A DNA stretch of 64,000 nucleotides, taken from contig NC_064843.1 of assembly GCF_024166365.1 (NCBI RefSeq), forward strand, positions 56,382,532-56,446,531, given 5' to 3'. How positions within the stretch are numbered: the first letter of the stretch is position 1; the number at the start of each line of letters is the position of its first letter. Of this stretch, positions 45,442 through 56,008 are shown one piece after another. The notes beneath the pieces are model-generated. The model saw only the letters and a list, made by a program, of their open reading frames with translations, was not told the DNA's origin and made no database searches. The DNA is from Elephas maximus indicus (taxonomy: Eukaryota > Chordata > Mammalia > Proboscidea > Elephantidae). Made by a program: the position numbers and the translations under genes.

Positions 45442-45730
45442 TCCCAGCCCCAGTTGCCAGTGCCCCTCCTTGGGGGTCTGATCTCAGCTCTGTGGGGGCT
45501 TTCCTCCATGCTTCTACATATTAATAATTCCAACCTCCTTCCCATGCTCCCCTAACCCTAAGGGTGGTAGCTGCCTCCTGTAGTTACTGCCTCCTTCATA
45601 CCTAAAAAGGTTTTTTTTTTTTTTTTTTCCTACCTTTTCAGTTAACTAAAATTATTTTGGATTCTCTATTTTTGTGAAAATGACTGGTGTGATTTCTATC
45701 TCCTGACTTGATCCTGGCTGATACATTCAG
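45442..45730 (+). other. Possible old LTR-like repeat, right part, with poly(T)
   Basis: ggggtctgatctcagctctg, taattccaacctccttccca, T-run at 45609-45628, ending gatcctggctgatacat, which resembles an ERVL LTR end. Confidence 0.4.
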
Positions 45731-46399
45731 GGCTTCCTGTAGTCTGGGCAGTGGCAGGGGCCAGAAGTTAACACGATCCCAAATGGCCCTGTGACTTGGG
45801 TACATCAGAATTTCTTTCAAGCTGTTTTACTTTTAGTAGAATCAACAGCCCATTTCCAATCAGAAAGTGCACATCGGCCACCATGGGCTGAATCCCACCT
45901 GAGGAGGTGAGAGGTCCAACCTGCCCAGTGTTCCTGTTCTCACGATAAAACCTGAGTTCCCTTTGGAGGTGCGAGCCCTCCCTGTTAACATCAGTATTGT
46001 CTGTCAGCAACTGAACGGACCTGAATTTGCCATCCTGGATCCAGATTGTCTGCTAGGCTCCTTCTAGCTCTAACGTCTTTTCCTCTCCCGCCAGAGGTGA
46101 TGCTGTTCTGTATGTGACCTTTGGATTTGCTGGAAGGTGGTAGAATGTCCCACAATGCAGTGTGAAGGTTTTCATCTCTACTGGCATAAACCCAGGAAAA
46201 CACACACAAAACAATGACCCCTCTGCTCCAGCAGTGCTGAGGGACGTGGTCTTTCAGGAAGTTTTAAAACTATCTTAAAGGTGTGCTCTTTGGGGTCGGT
46301 GTGGATTGTAACCTATTCCTCATCCACAGTGGAGTAAGACAGGTTAGACGGAGAATAGATGCTGAAATAGATGGAGACTTTTCCTTCTACATGATGAAG

Positions 46400-46560
46400 C
46401 CTGCTTTCTGTTGTGGGTGATGACAGTCTGGAAAGGGACAGTGGGGATGATTGCACAGTGCGACGAATGTGATTAAAGTCACTGAATTGTACATGCAAAA
46501 AAATGTTGAAACGGCAAATGTTTTGTTATGTATATTTGCTACAATTAAAAAAAAAAGAAT
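46400..46560 (+). mobile_element. Old L1 3' terminus
   Basis: gtgatgacagtctggaaagg, gtcactgaattgtacatgca, ttgctacaattaaaaaaaaa is the typical L1M 3' end with A tail. Confidence 0.7.
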
Positions 46561-47157
46561 GCAACGAGAGGCTTGGTTGCTTGTGGCAGAATATGTTTGT
46601 GGTTTTCTGGAACACTGAATGAGCTCCTGCTCCCCCTCGATTCTCCAAGACTAACAGGAGCACCACCAGCTCACTGAGAAGGGGTGCACGGACAGGGCAT
46701 GGCATTTGGGCGGGGCACTGCAGGGTCCCAGGATGCTGCCTTCACCTGGTGTCCAAACCAAAAAGCATCCCAGACAGCTGGGGAGCCTTCAAGGGCCAAC
46801 CTCCTCTTTCCTCTGACTTTTAACTTCAGTAGATTTGTCCCTGGCCAAGAGTTACTCAGAGACACTGCCTTTGAAGGGTCCCAACCTCCACGGAAACAAA
46901 GTCTTGCTTCAGCACGCACTTAGGCCCTCTGATTCTGACAAAAGAGGCCTTTGAACCAGAATAGCTGTGGGGCACCTCAGCCTCAAAGAGAAGGGAGGAG
47001 CAGGAGGCAAACTGCGAGAGACATGTGTTGTTACCCAGTGGAGGACCCCTCCCTGTCAGCCTGAGCACAACCACCACCTTGCACTCCTTCTGTCCCTTCT
47101 CCTCACCTGAGCTGGGGCCTGGTCTCCTGGGATCTCTTGTTTTTGTGGGCAGCTATT
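46561..47157. other. Unique, relatively GC-rich stretch
   Basis: Open frames of 70-82 codons exist on both strands at 46671-47077; none resembles a known protein and no splice sites bracket them convincingly. Confidence 0.35.
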
Positions 47158-47312
47158 AGTGGAGCCCTCATGGCACAGTGATTAAGAGCTCAGTTGCTAA
47201 CCACAAGGTTGGCAGTTCGAATCCATTAGCCACTCCTTGGAAACCCTGTGGAGCAGTTCTACTCTGTCCTACAGGGTTGTTATGATTTGGAATCGACTGA
47301 AAGGCAATGGGC
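47158..47312 (+). mobile_element. AfroSINE, short form
   Basis: ggagccctcatggcacagtg, gttgctaaccacaaggttgg, cagttcgaatccattagcca, ctctgtcctacagggttgtt, tail tggaatcgactgaaaggcaa. Confidence 0.92.
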
Positions 47313-47831
47313 ATTACTGGCTGCAGCCTTAACCAATGGCAGTCTTTCCCCTTTTAATGGCATTGTTATTGGTAGGAACCAAGGATAACTCTTCTGCTTG
47401 CATCAAGCAGAGAAGGTAGTGCACTAAATGGCCTAGTGAACTGGCGCATGCAGAACAATTGTCATTTCGAGCGACAGCACCGAATTCATATAAACTGGAC
47501 CATGCTGACACAGTTTGGATGCGCCGGGTTAGGGCATCTGTCTACAAGCTACCCGATCAGTAGACTGCCGCACTTCACTGAACCATGTTCTCAGGGTGGC
47601 TAAGAGGCTTTTTTCCTATTTCGGCCAAGAGGCTTCTTGGAACATCCAAGGGATGGGTTGGACAACTCATTTCTGGTGGCTCCACCCATACAAGTCATAG
47701 TAACATCAGTTTATAGGCTTTCCTGTTTAATCTAAAGAAAATCAAACAATTTTTTCTCTTATGGGGGAGGCTGGTGTGGTTTTGTTCAGGGCCAGAAGGT
47801 AGAGAGTGTCTCAGGTAGTGGCATTTCCAGG
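47313..47831. other. Unique stretch, no gene seen
   Basis: No repeat landmark or supported coding feature. Confidence 0.4.
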
Positions 47832-48545
47832 CTTGTTGTTAAGTGCTGTCGAGTCGGTTCTGACTCATAGTGACCCTATGTACAACAGAACAAAACACCG
47901 CTGGTCCTGCGCCATCCTCACAATCGCTGTTATGATCGAGTCCACTGTTGTAGCCACTGTGTCAATCCATCTCGTTGAGGGTCTTCCTTTTTCACTGACC
48001 CTCTGCTTTACCAAGTGTGATGGTTAAGATTGTGTGTCAACTTGGCTGGGCCATAATTTTCAGTGTTTATATGTGATCACCCTCATGATGGGATCTGCTG
48101 TGAGTGGCCAATCAGCAGTATCCCTGTGTTCTGTTGGAACGACTGCCTCTTGGTCTATGTACAGGTTCCTCATGAGCACAATTAAGTGTTCTGGAATTCC
48201 CATTCTTCACAATGTTAGCCATAATTTGTTATGAGCCACACAGGTGAATGCCTTTGCATAGTCAATAAAACACAGGTAAACATCCTTCCGGTACTCTCTA
48301 CTTTCAGCCAGGATTCATTTGAAATCAGCAGTGATTTCCCGGGTTCCACGTCCTTCCTGAATCCAGCTTGAATTTCTGGCAGTTCCCTGTTGATGTACTG
48401 CTGCAACCACTTTTGAATAATCCCAGACTTAAATATGTAGGTACTATGCTTCTTCACTGCAAGAGCCTGTGAAATCTCAAAACCGCAAATGTCCAAGTAC
48501 AAGAGCAGAGAAGACCAGCCTCCAGACAGCCTGGATAGCACTCTG
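47832..48545 (-). mobile_element. RTE/BovB-like fragment with internal deletion and LTR scrap
   Basis: 47832-48014 is the antisense RTE 3' end (gtgctgtcgagtcggttctg ... cactgaccctctgctttacc). 48120-48545 is an RTE segment from further upstream (gcacaattaagtgttctgga, catagtcaataaaacacagg, atccagcttgaatttctggc). Between them lies about 105 bp starting tgtgatggttaagattgtgt, the 5' edge of the TGTGATGG LTR family. RTE sequence normally between the halves is missing. Confidence 0.8.
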
Positions 48546-48603
48546 GGTTCCGGAGCTTGTCCCTTGTTGTTAATATGTAATGAAGAAACTCTTTTCTCCC
48601 TAT

Positions 48604-48810
48604 TAGGAGTCCTGGGGTGGTGTAAATGGTTACGTGTTCAGCTACTAACCAGAAGGTTGGAGGTTTGAGTCCACCTCGGAAGAAGGGCTGGTGATCTACT
48701 TCTGAAAGGTCACAGCCATGAAAACCCTATGGAACGCAGTTCTACTTGGCAACACATGAGGTTGCTATGAGTCAGAATCAAGTCACAACAACTGGTTTTT
48801 CTTGTGTGTG
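48604..48810 (+). mobile_element. AfroSINE (gaaaggcctgg type) with target duplication
   Basis: ggagtcctggggtggtgtaa, cagctactaaccagaaggtt, ggtgatctacttctgaaagg, tail gagtcagaatcaagtcacaa. Flanked by TTTCTCCCTAT at 48593-48603 and 48811-48821. Confidence 0.94.
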
Positions 48811-48821
48811 TTTCTCCCTAT

Positions 48822-49254
48822 CACATGTGATTTTATAGGAGTAGCCCTAGCCACCGTGTGTTCCTGTCTCTTTCCCTGCGGGAATACATATTATCCCATT
48901 TACAAAATTCTGGGAGGAACGTTCAAGAGCTGTTTAGCTAACCTCTGTTTCCCTCTGCAACCCATCACACTGTTGTTCTCTCCATGTCAGAGCTATGGCA
49001 GTTTTTTTCTGTTGTGCACACTCCCCTCAATTTGGAGCAACTGCTCTGCACCGTAAGCACTCATCTCTACTCGATTGCTCAGAGCCACCTCCAACCCTCC
49101 CAGGTTAATCATGTCTCGCACGTGGCCCAATGCCAGGTGTAGCAGATGTCTGCTCACATTTGTTGAATGACTGAACGATGAATGAGTGGTAGGGTCTCAA
49201 TAATGAGCTGACTTGTCCTCTAACCTCAAGGAACGAGAAGACAGTTTACTCACA
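48822..49254. other. Unique stretch ending in an L2 trace
   Basis: 49130-49190 (atgccaggtgtagcagatgt, tttgttgaatgactgaacga) resembles the sense L2 3' end. The rest is unassigned. Confidence 0.4.
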
Positions 49255-49260
49255 CGTTCT

Positions 49261-49477
49261 CTGCGCATGCTCTCTACTAGGCCCTCAACACTGAGCATGT
49301 GGTCAGGGGTTTCAGAGTGGCCAGAAGCTGGTCTGACCCTTCGCCAACCTCAGCGCAGGCGCAGTGGTGGGTACTGCTATGACTTCAAATACGTTGTTCA
49401 CTTCACTGTGCTCTCCCCCCTCTTCCTCCAGGCTCCGAGGGGTACAAGGTAAGAATGGGGCCAGCGAGGTATAAAAG
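49261..49477 (+). promoter_or_regulatory. Candidate promoter-like cluster (NRF1-like sites, TATA)
   Basis: ctgcgcatgc (49261-49270) and gcgcaggcgc (49353-49362) resemble NRF1 sites. A consensus TATAAAAG lies at 49470-49477. Between them, ctcttcctccag (acceptor-like, AG at 49430-49431) and caag|gtaaga (donor-like, GT at 49449-49450) frame a 17-nt segment. No downstream gene is identified, so this is a sequence-level suggestion only. Confidence 0.3.
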
Positions 49478-49776
49478 GCACAGTTTAGCATAAACTATTT
49501 GCGAATAAGGGGCTGTGTGCCAGGTGGGGCAGTCAGAACTGCACACCTAGGCAACAGGAACAGACAGTGAACCCAAGAGACAGTGAGCTCTTCAAATGAG
49601 GAGTCAACCAAGAGCAATCCATGCTCCAGATCCTGAAGGAGACTGGTATCCTCTGGCAAGGGCTCGTTAGTACTAAAAAAGGTCTACGCCGGCCAGGATC
49701 CATGGGGACCATTGCTCTTTTGTTAGAAGGCATTGAAAGCCCGCTACGAATGCGAACAGACCTTATGTGCAGTTGG
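49478..49776. other. Unique stretch, no gene seen
   Basis: Contains a 109-codon open frame (49621-49950) that runs into the neighbouring SINE; not recognised. Confidence 0.35.
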
Positions 49777-49787
49777 AAAGGACAACT

Positions 49788-50005
49788 GTTGTTAGGTGCT
49801 GTTGAGTTATTTTTGATTCTTGTGACCCCATGTGACAGAGCAGAACTGTCCCACAGGGTTTTCTGGGCTGTAATCTTCCCGAGAGCAGAATGTCATGTCT
49901 TTCTCCCGTGGAGCTGCAGGGTGAGTTTGAACTGTCAACATCTCTGTTAGGAGCCCAGTGCTTAACTGTTTGTATCACAACCCACTAAACCAAAAAGGGC
50001 TCCTT
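49788..50005 (-). mobile_element. AfroSINE (long form) with target duplication
   Basis: ttgttaggtgctgttgagtt tail, cccacagggttttctgggct, ctttctcccgtggagctgca, head ccaaaaagggctcc. Flanked by AAAGGACAACT at 49777-49787 and 50006-50016. Confidence 0.93.
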
Positions 50006-50016
50006 AAAGGACAACT

Positions 50017-50705
50017 AGCCAGTATTTTAAAGCTACTCTGTAAAAGAAGGCTCACAGCTTCTGTGCATCAACTTTTCATACCACATTCATTAAAATTAGG
50101 GCTTAGGATGCCACATGAGAAGAGTCATTTATGACAGCAGACCACCCCCTCCTTTTCCATGACTTTCGGCTTCTGTTTTTGGGAGAAAAGCTACAAGAGT
50201 TTGGAAACTGACCAAGTGCAAATATTCAAAAACTCAGTCACCACAAATCATTATTGTTTACTGTGATTTTCTCTTCCAAGACATTCCTGGCTAACTTTGG
50301 AAAGCATCTCAAGCAGGCCCCCCCCCTTCCTCTTTCCTTCTTCCTCCCTGGAAGGCGACTCAGGAAGAGCGAACCCTCAGGCTGTTCTTGAGTGAGAAAC
50401 TCTCAGGCCCAAGTGTGAATGCTCTTGGAAAGACACCAACACTTCTGCAAATGTTAACTCTGTGGAAGGATTTGTGGCACTTCGAGGAAAATAATTCTGC
50501 ATTCAAGCAGAGAAGATGCTTAACAACATTTTTGTTCACATGTCTTTCTCTAGATTTAAATTTTGGAGAAAGGTTTCCCTTTTCTGGCGACCCACCTTAA
50601 TAGTACCAAACAGCCCTTTAGGTCTAAACCTCTGGGGCTTTTCTCCTTGGGGGATGCGTTTTTCCATTATGCATTTCCAATTGTGTACCTGGGCACTTCC
50701 CCTGT
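50017..50705. other. Unique stretch, no gene seen
   Basis: Includes a C-run near 50319-50327. Short open frames are unrecognised. Confidence 0.4.
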
Positions 50706-51272
50706 TGTTATGGACTGAACTGTGTCCCCCCAAAATGCGTGCCAACTTGGCCAGGCCAATTCCCAGCACTGTGTGATTGTCCACCATTTTGTCATCTGAT
50801 GTGATCACGTCCATGATGAGACTTGGTATAATATGACCACCTCCATGATATGATTTTCCTGTGTGTTGTAAATCCTGTCTCTGTGTCAATGAGGTGGGAT
50901 TTAGTGGCACTTATGTTAATGAGGCAGGACTCAAATCTACAAGTTCAGATTGTGCCTGAAGCCAATCTCTTTTGAGATATAAAAGAGAAAAGCAAGTAGA
51001 GAGACATAGTGACCTCATACCAAGAAAGCAGCACCAGAAGAAGAGCATGTCCTTTGGTCCTGGGGTCCCCGCTCCTGAGAAGCTCATAGACTAGGGGAAA
51101 ATTGATGACAAGGACCTTCCTCCAGAGCCTACAGAGAGAGAAAGCCTTCTCCTGGAGCTGATGCCCTGAATTCAGACTTCTAGCCTACTGGTCTGTGAGA
51201 GAGTGAACTTCTGTTTGTTAAAGCCATCCACTTGTGGTATTCCTGTTATAGCAGCACTAGATGACATAGACA
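50706..51272 (+). mobile_element. LTR, MaLR-like afrotherian family, sense
   Basis: Starts tgttatggactgaactgtgt and ends cactagatgacatagaca. Contains gagatataaaagagaaaagc and gtccccgctcctgagaagct landmarks shared with its relatives. Flanks cctgt and cccat match at only 3 of 5, so a target duplication is not proven. Confidence 0.88.
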
Positions 51273-53489
51273 CCCATCTTCAATCAACAAGGAGAGAAGG
51301 CTTGTGGATCTTTTTGCAAACACATTTTTCTCTCTCTGACTGGGGAAGATCCTAACAACAGAGAAAGGGCAAAACCAAATCGATGAATCTCAAATTCCCA
51401 CAGAAAAGCCAGTTTTTGAAGAAGTAATCCTTGGGAAAAAAATCACATTATTTACTTTTCAAATAAAGGAGTATCAAATGAATATAGTCAAAGAAAGGAT
51501 ATTTTACATTTAGTCACTTTACAAGAGATGCCTAATTGTGAGAACCATCTAGAAAGGCATGTGCTAACCTTAGGAGACAGTGCCAGAGACTAATAGCAGA
51601 AGTTCCATAGCAGTAAGTGCATGACAATGTTATCTGTAGGTAACAAGGATGAACTCACATGCTTGAACCCCTTCGGTTCAGGAGTCTGCTTACTTGTCTC
51701 TTCCACTGTTCTAAAATGTAACAGGGCTCTACTGGGTCCTCAGATGAAGAATCATTCTGACGATAACAACTTGGCCAATACCACCATCATGCCTCTAACT
51801 CATTCCCAGGCACTACTGCAGTATCAATCTGAAAATAGGGTGCTTTAGAAATTTATAATAAAAAGGATGGATTTATTTCAACTTGGAAATAATTTGCTAT
51901 GTATGAAATTCAAATTTGAGCACCACAGAACCATTTTCCATCTAATGAATTATCATCAGAAAAAGCACCTTCAAAAGAAATAAAAGAAAGCCTGTCTTTA
52001 AAAGGAATATACAAGGATGAATTTGTCTAGAATGAGTCTCCTTAGATTAATGGTCTTTAATTAGTTTTCCCAACATATAAATTACCTGTCACAATAATTT
52101 AAATAAAATTGAAGCAGTTACTTTTGCCAGGGAGTTATTTTTACCTAAATTACCTTACAGAGGAAGAAGGAGAAGGAGAAAAACAGGAAAAGGAGGAGGA
52201 GGAAGAGACCTTTCCAATAACAATGTCCAAGAGGATAAGTGTCTCGTGTGGCAGAAATTTCCAGTTCTGAGCTGACGACACCTCAAGGCAACACTTTAGG
52301 CATTTGCCAAAGGAAGTATGTTATAAAACCTCCTTCTCACACTGCTGTTTGAAGCAGGACATAACTGAATATTGCCTCCCACGTCAGGCTTGAATTGTTA
52401 CCTGGGTCCTCTTTTAGGGGACCAGTCTTGCCTGGGTAGACCCCAAATATGAGGGATAATGAGCTCCATCACAACAGAACTACACATCTCAGAGAGAACA
52501 TGTGAGGAGACAAGTGAGGCAGGGCCTGCATGTGATCCTATGCTGGCAGACATGTGTCCAAAAAACATCTCTTCGTTAAATGTTGAACTAAACACCAAAA
52601 TGCTCAGCTCTGGGGCTAGGAACTATAGCTCTGCAGCAGCTCCTCAGAGTGAGCCTACACCTCCAAGTTCATGGCGGTAGTCTAAGCTGTGAAATCATGC
52701 CCTTCTGGGGGCTCCTACTACACACCCAACCACGTGCCATCTACAGCTCTCAGTGGCTCGGCAGGGGCAGCTGAGCAGAACTAGCTCTTTCTGCTTAAAA
52801 ATGTAAATAGGAGTGGCGTGGGTGCCCTATTCATGTATCCTCAAACATCTCCACATCATGTGCCAGAGAATGTTCTAGTGTCAGCCACTCGGGAGCCAGC
52901 ATGACTTGATCACTGTCTATTCACATGTCTAAATGAATCAGCACTGAATTTGAATCTTTTAAACTCAGAAATACCAAATTCTAGGGTAGGAGCCAGGCCG
53001 AAGGTTACTATGCTACTTGTGACTATAAAAACCCTTGGTACACGCCCTTATTGTGTAAGCAAGACCCAGAAAGGAATGCTAAAACTACTTACAGAGAAAT
53101 TCTGTGTAAGTTCCTTAGATTTGTTCATACGACTACAAAAATATAAGCTGATGGTATATCAATCTGAATTGCCTAAAGGGGTCTGTTTAGCATTACTTCA
53201 TTACTTGATGCACTTGAAAGTGAATTAGTCCAAGTTAACATAGCCTCCATTTTGTCATCCTGACTCTATCTTCTGTTTTATTTCATTCCAGAGGGGAATT
53301 CCATTATTAGTTTACATGAGACTTTTCATTTGCTTTTCAACATCACCTCGTGTGTTAAGTGCCCTTTATGTCAGGCTGGAAGGTTGTACTTTCTATCTTA
53401 CACACCAGGGGCTTAATTGACCCAACTGAAATAGCTTATTCCTCTGCTATAACCACGGGCTAGGATGAAACCTTGAGACCTTCTAGTGC
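51273..53489. other. Long mostly unique stretch
   Basis: About 2.2 kb, largely free of recognisable transposons. A GA-rich simple repeat occupies 52159-52209 (aggaagaaggagaaggagaa). Open frames of 66-92 codons (for example 52950-53228) are unrecognised. No splice-supported exon found. Confidence 0.4.
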
Positions 53490-53600
53490 AACAGCTTCAT
53501 TTTCAGATGAGATTGAGGCTGGTGAGGTAAAATGACTCACCTTATTTTATAGGTGGCTTTAGCCAGAGCCAGCTAGTACTTGACTCTGAACTCAACCATA
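53490..53600 (-). mobile_element. MIR-like fragment
   Basis: gcttcattttcagatgagat, taaaatgactcaccttattt weakly follow antisense MIR. Confidence 0.4.
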
Positions 53601-53624
53601 ATTACATAGGATGAGCCTTGGAAC

Positions 53625-54037
53625 TGTTATGGATTGAATTATGTCCCCCCAAAAGATATGGTGAAGTCTTAACCCCTGGCATTTGTGAATGTGACCTTGT
53701 TTGGAAATAGAGCCTTTGAAGATTTGATTGCTAATATGAGTTTATAGCAGGTTATAACACAGATTAGGGTGAGTTCTAATCCAATCTGTGTGATGCCCTG
53801 TAAAAGACCACCACATGACAAGCTGCAGTGACAAGCCATGGAACGCCTGGGGCTACCAGAAGCTGAGAGAGACAGGAAAGGTTCTTTCCCTGTGGCCTTC
53901 GGGGATAACATGGACCTGCAGACACCCTGAATTCAGACTACTGGCTTCCAGAACCATGAGACAATACCTTTCTGTTGTTTAAAGCCATCCACCCACCTTG
54001 TGGTGTTTTTGTTATGGTAGCCCCAGGAAAGTAACAC
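53625..54037 (+). mobile_element. MLT1A-type LTR
   Basis: tgttatggattgaattatgt, ccccccaaaagatatggtga, gtgaatgtgaccttgtttgg, aaatagagcctttgaagatt, gaattcagactactggcttc, tctgttgtttaaagccatcc. Flanks ggaac and agaac fit a 5-bp duplication with one change. Confidence 0.92.
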
Positions 54038-54100
54038 AGAACTGAAGTATCTTCTGATTTCTCTACTTCTTACTAACACATGTCTATCTCTTCTCGCCAG

Positions 54101-54175
54101 GTTATGATTACATCCTGTGTGATTCTAACGAGGGTACTTGCCATGGGCCCAGGCTTCGGCCCAGAAGGGCAGGAG
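54101..54175 (+). other. Exon-like 75-nt segment between good splice sites
   Basis: Preceded by the pyrimidine-rich acceptor ctatctcttctcgccag and followed by the strong donor gag|gtaaga. At 75 nt it is exactly 25 codons and is open in two of three frames (one reads VMITSCVILTRV...). No protein family is recognised and no partner exon is identified. Confidence 0.25.
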
Positions 54176-54189
54176 GTAAGACTCTCTGG

Positions 54190-55849
54190 TCAGCTGAAGA
54201 AAAACATTTAGTTTATTCAGCAAATAAGGGATAATCTTTACAGCTTTGACTACTTAAGAAAAACAACAAAAAAAAAGATTTTTGGCTAATTATTATCTCC
54301 CAAGCGTTTAGCCCTTATCTCTAGGTTTAAATTCTCTAGTAGTAATTGGCCCTAAACCTACATCTGTAATCACAACTGCAGACCAAGGCAGGTCTTTTTG
54401 CAGCAATTAAAAAAAAAAAAAGTTCCGAATTCTTTAATGCTAAGCTATGATATTTAATTAGTGTAATACTTTTCCCCCTTAGAAGGATAATTGCATCGTT
54501 AAATATATCTTTCAGATCAGGGAGCCACGCTGCCCAGGCACCGTTTAGAAGACAGAAGGTAAACATCTGTTACGCATTCGTTTGTGACTTCAGTCATTAC
54601 CGAGACTGCGCCTTCTGCGACACCAACGCTAACGATACGTAGCGTATCTTTCCAACACTAGGTCAATTTTTCAACAGGCCAGTAAGAATGACTGTGTCAC
54701 AAACTTAAACTGAGCTACAGGATGGATTCCATAACTTCATTTAACACTGAGAGGAGCTGCTCAATTTAAATTTTGAAAAAGCAAATACCTTTAATAAATT
54801 TGGTGTGAATGATTATATATTCTCATACATTGTACAGAAGAGTGTATATATATATAAATCCATAGATAGAATTATACACATTTCCTCACATACCGTATAT
54901 ATTTCTTCTCTGCTCACATTTTTCTCTTTAGTAAAACAAAGCTGATTTACTGTATCTAGGTGTGCGATGCTACATTACAAAGTCCTGAGTGATTTAAGGG
55001 ATCATTAATGCGTTGTTATAAATTCTAGTTTTTCAGCTAAAGATCCAGTAGATTCTGTAGCAAAAATGTGAACAAAATAATGTGTAAAAGTATGCATTCA
55101 GCTATGCGCTCATTCTGTGCTTAGCGGAGAAAGCTGGAGAACGCACAGTAGCCAGTTTACATTCGAGAAAATGTTCTCAAATATTCAGGGTTAAACAAAT
55201 ATTCTATTTGTATGGATTTAAAGTTTTTTGAGGTGTTGGCTACATCCAACTCGTCAAGCACGGAAGACTCCAGTCATAATTGGATTAAAAATCCCTTTTG
55301 CAGAATATGAAATTCTGTGTAAACATTATTGTTTAGGTATTATACAAAAGTTCTGACTGAAACAAGAGAAAAAAGAAAAAAAAATACAATGAAATAACTT
55401 AAAATGCTTTTCTTGAGATACAGCCAGCTACGTGAAAGGACTATAAAAAATAAAAGTGTATTTTGGTGAAAGAGGAAACCAGATGAAAGTCCCCTGGGGT
55501 AGTCCAGTAAGCCACCTGCTTTGGAAAGCCCAGGTTGGTCTGGCCCGGGGAGCCCTGGAGATAATCCACGTGATTTTGCCACAGGGGATGGACTCCACTG
55601 CGCAGAGAGAAGGAAGCACTATGGGAAAAGGCCGCGTTCAACCGCAAGGGCTCAGTGACAGATAACTGTCAGGGTCCCTGCCAGCAGGTGAAGCATCCCA
55701 TTCCCTAACTGAGGCACCAAGTATGGAACACATGACAAGGGACAGGTCGGCTGCTGTGGTGGCTGGGGCCTGCGTGGGAGGCGGCCTTGCGCTGGAGAGG
55801 CCTGCCTCGACGAGAAGGCACTGCGTTTGTGATTCCTCCACTGCTCCTG
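54190..55849 (-). other. Candidate 3' UTR downstream of the terminal exon
   Basis: 1.6 kb free of recognisable transposons, AT-rich at its distal end, following the stop codon at 55850. A poly(A) signal AATAAA is present on the minus strand at 54217-54212 (context tgaataaactaaatg), shortly before an MLT1 LTR. The plus-strand exon-like segment lies just beyond it. Confidence 0.4.
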
Positions 55850-56008
55850 CTACCCTGTCCCATGGCTGCTGTAGTCAAAGACTCCTTTCTTGAAGAACGG
55901 CGAGAACTCACAAATAGTGTGTTTCGACAGAGTCAGCCCCACTTTGTTGATGTGCAGGGGAGACGTGGCAGATTGAAGCATCACGCTGAAAAAGTTCCTG
56001 AGGTATTT
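55850..56008 (-). CDS. Candidate terminal coding exon, protein not recognised
   Basis: The minus strand has a strong acceptor (tttttaactcttgtctctccctcag) ending at 56009, with a taac branch-point-like motif about 20 nt before the AG. The frame beginning at the first exon base is open for 52 codons to a TAG at 55852-55850. The product starts KYLRNFFSVMLQSATS and ends EFSPFFKKGVFDYSSHGTG. It mixes hydrophobic and basic residues, with one Cys and no low complexity. It would be the C-terminus of a larger protein whose other exons would be upstream at higher coordinates; I could not identify any. By chance, 52 open codons after an acceptor is not rare, so this is a candidate rather than a call. 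It could also be a noncoding exon. Confidence 0.4.
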   Translation of the reverse strand, partial: KYLRNFFSVMLQSATSPLHINKVGLTLSKHTICEFSPFFKKGVFDYSSHGTG

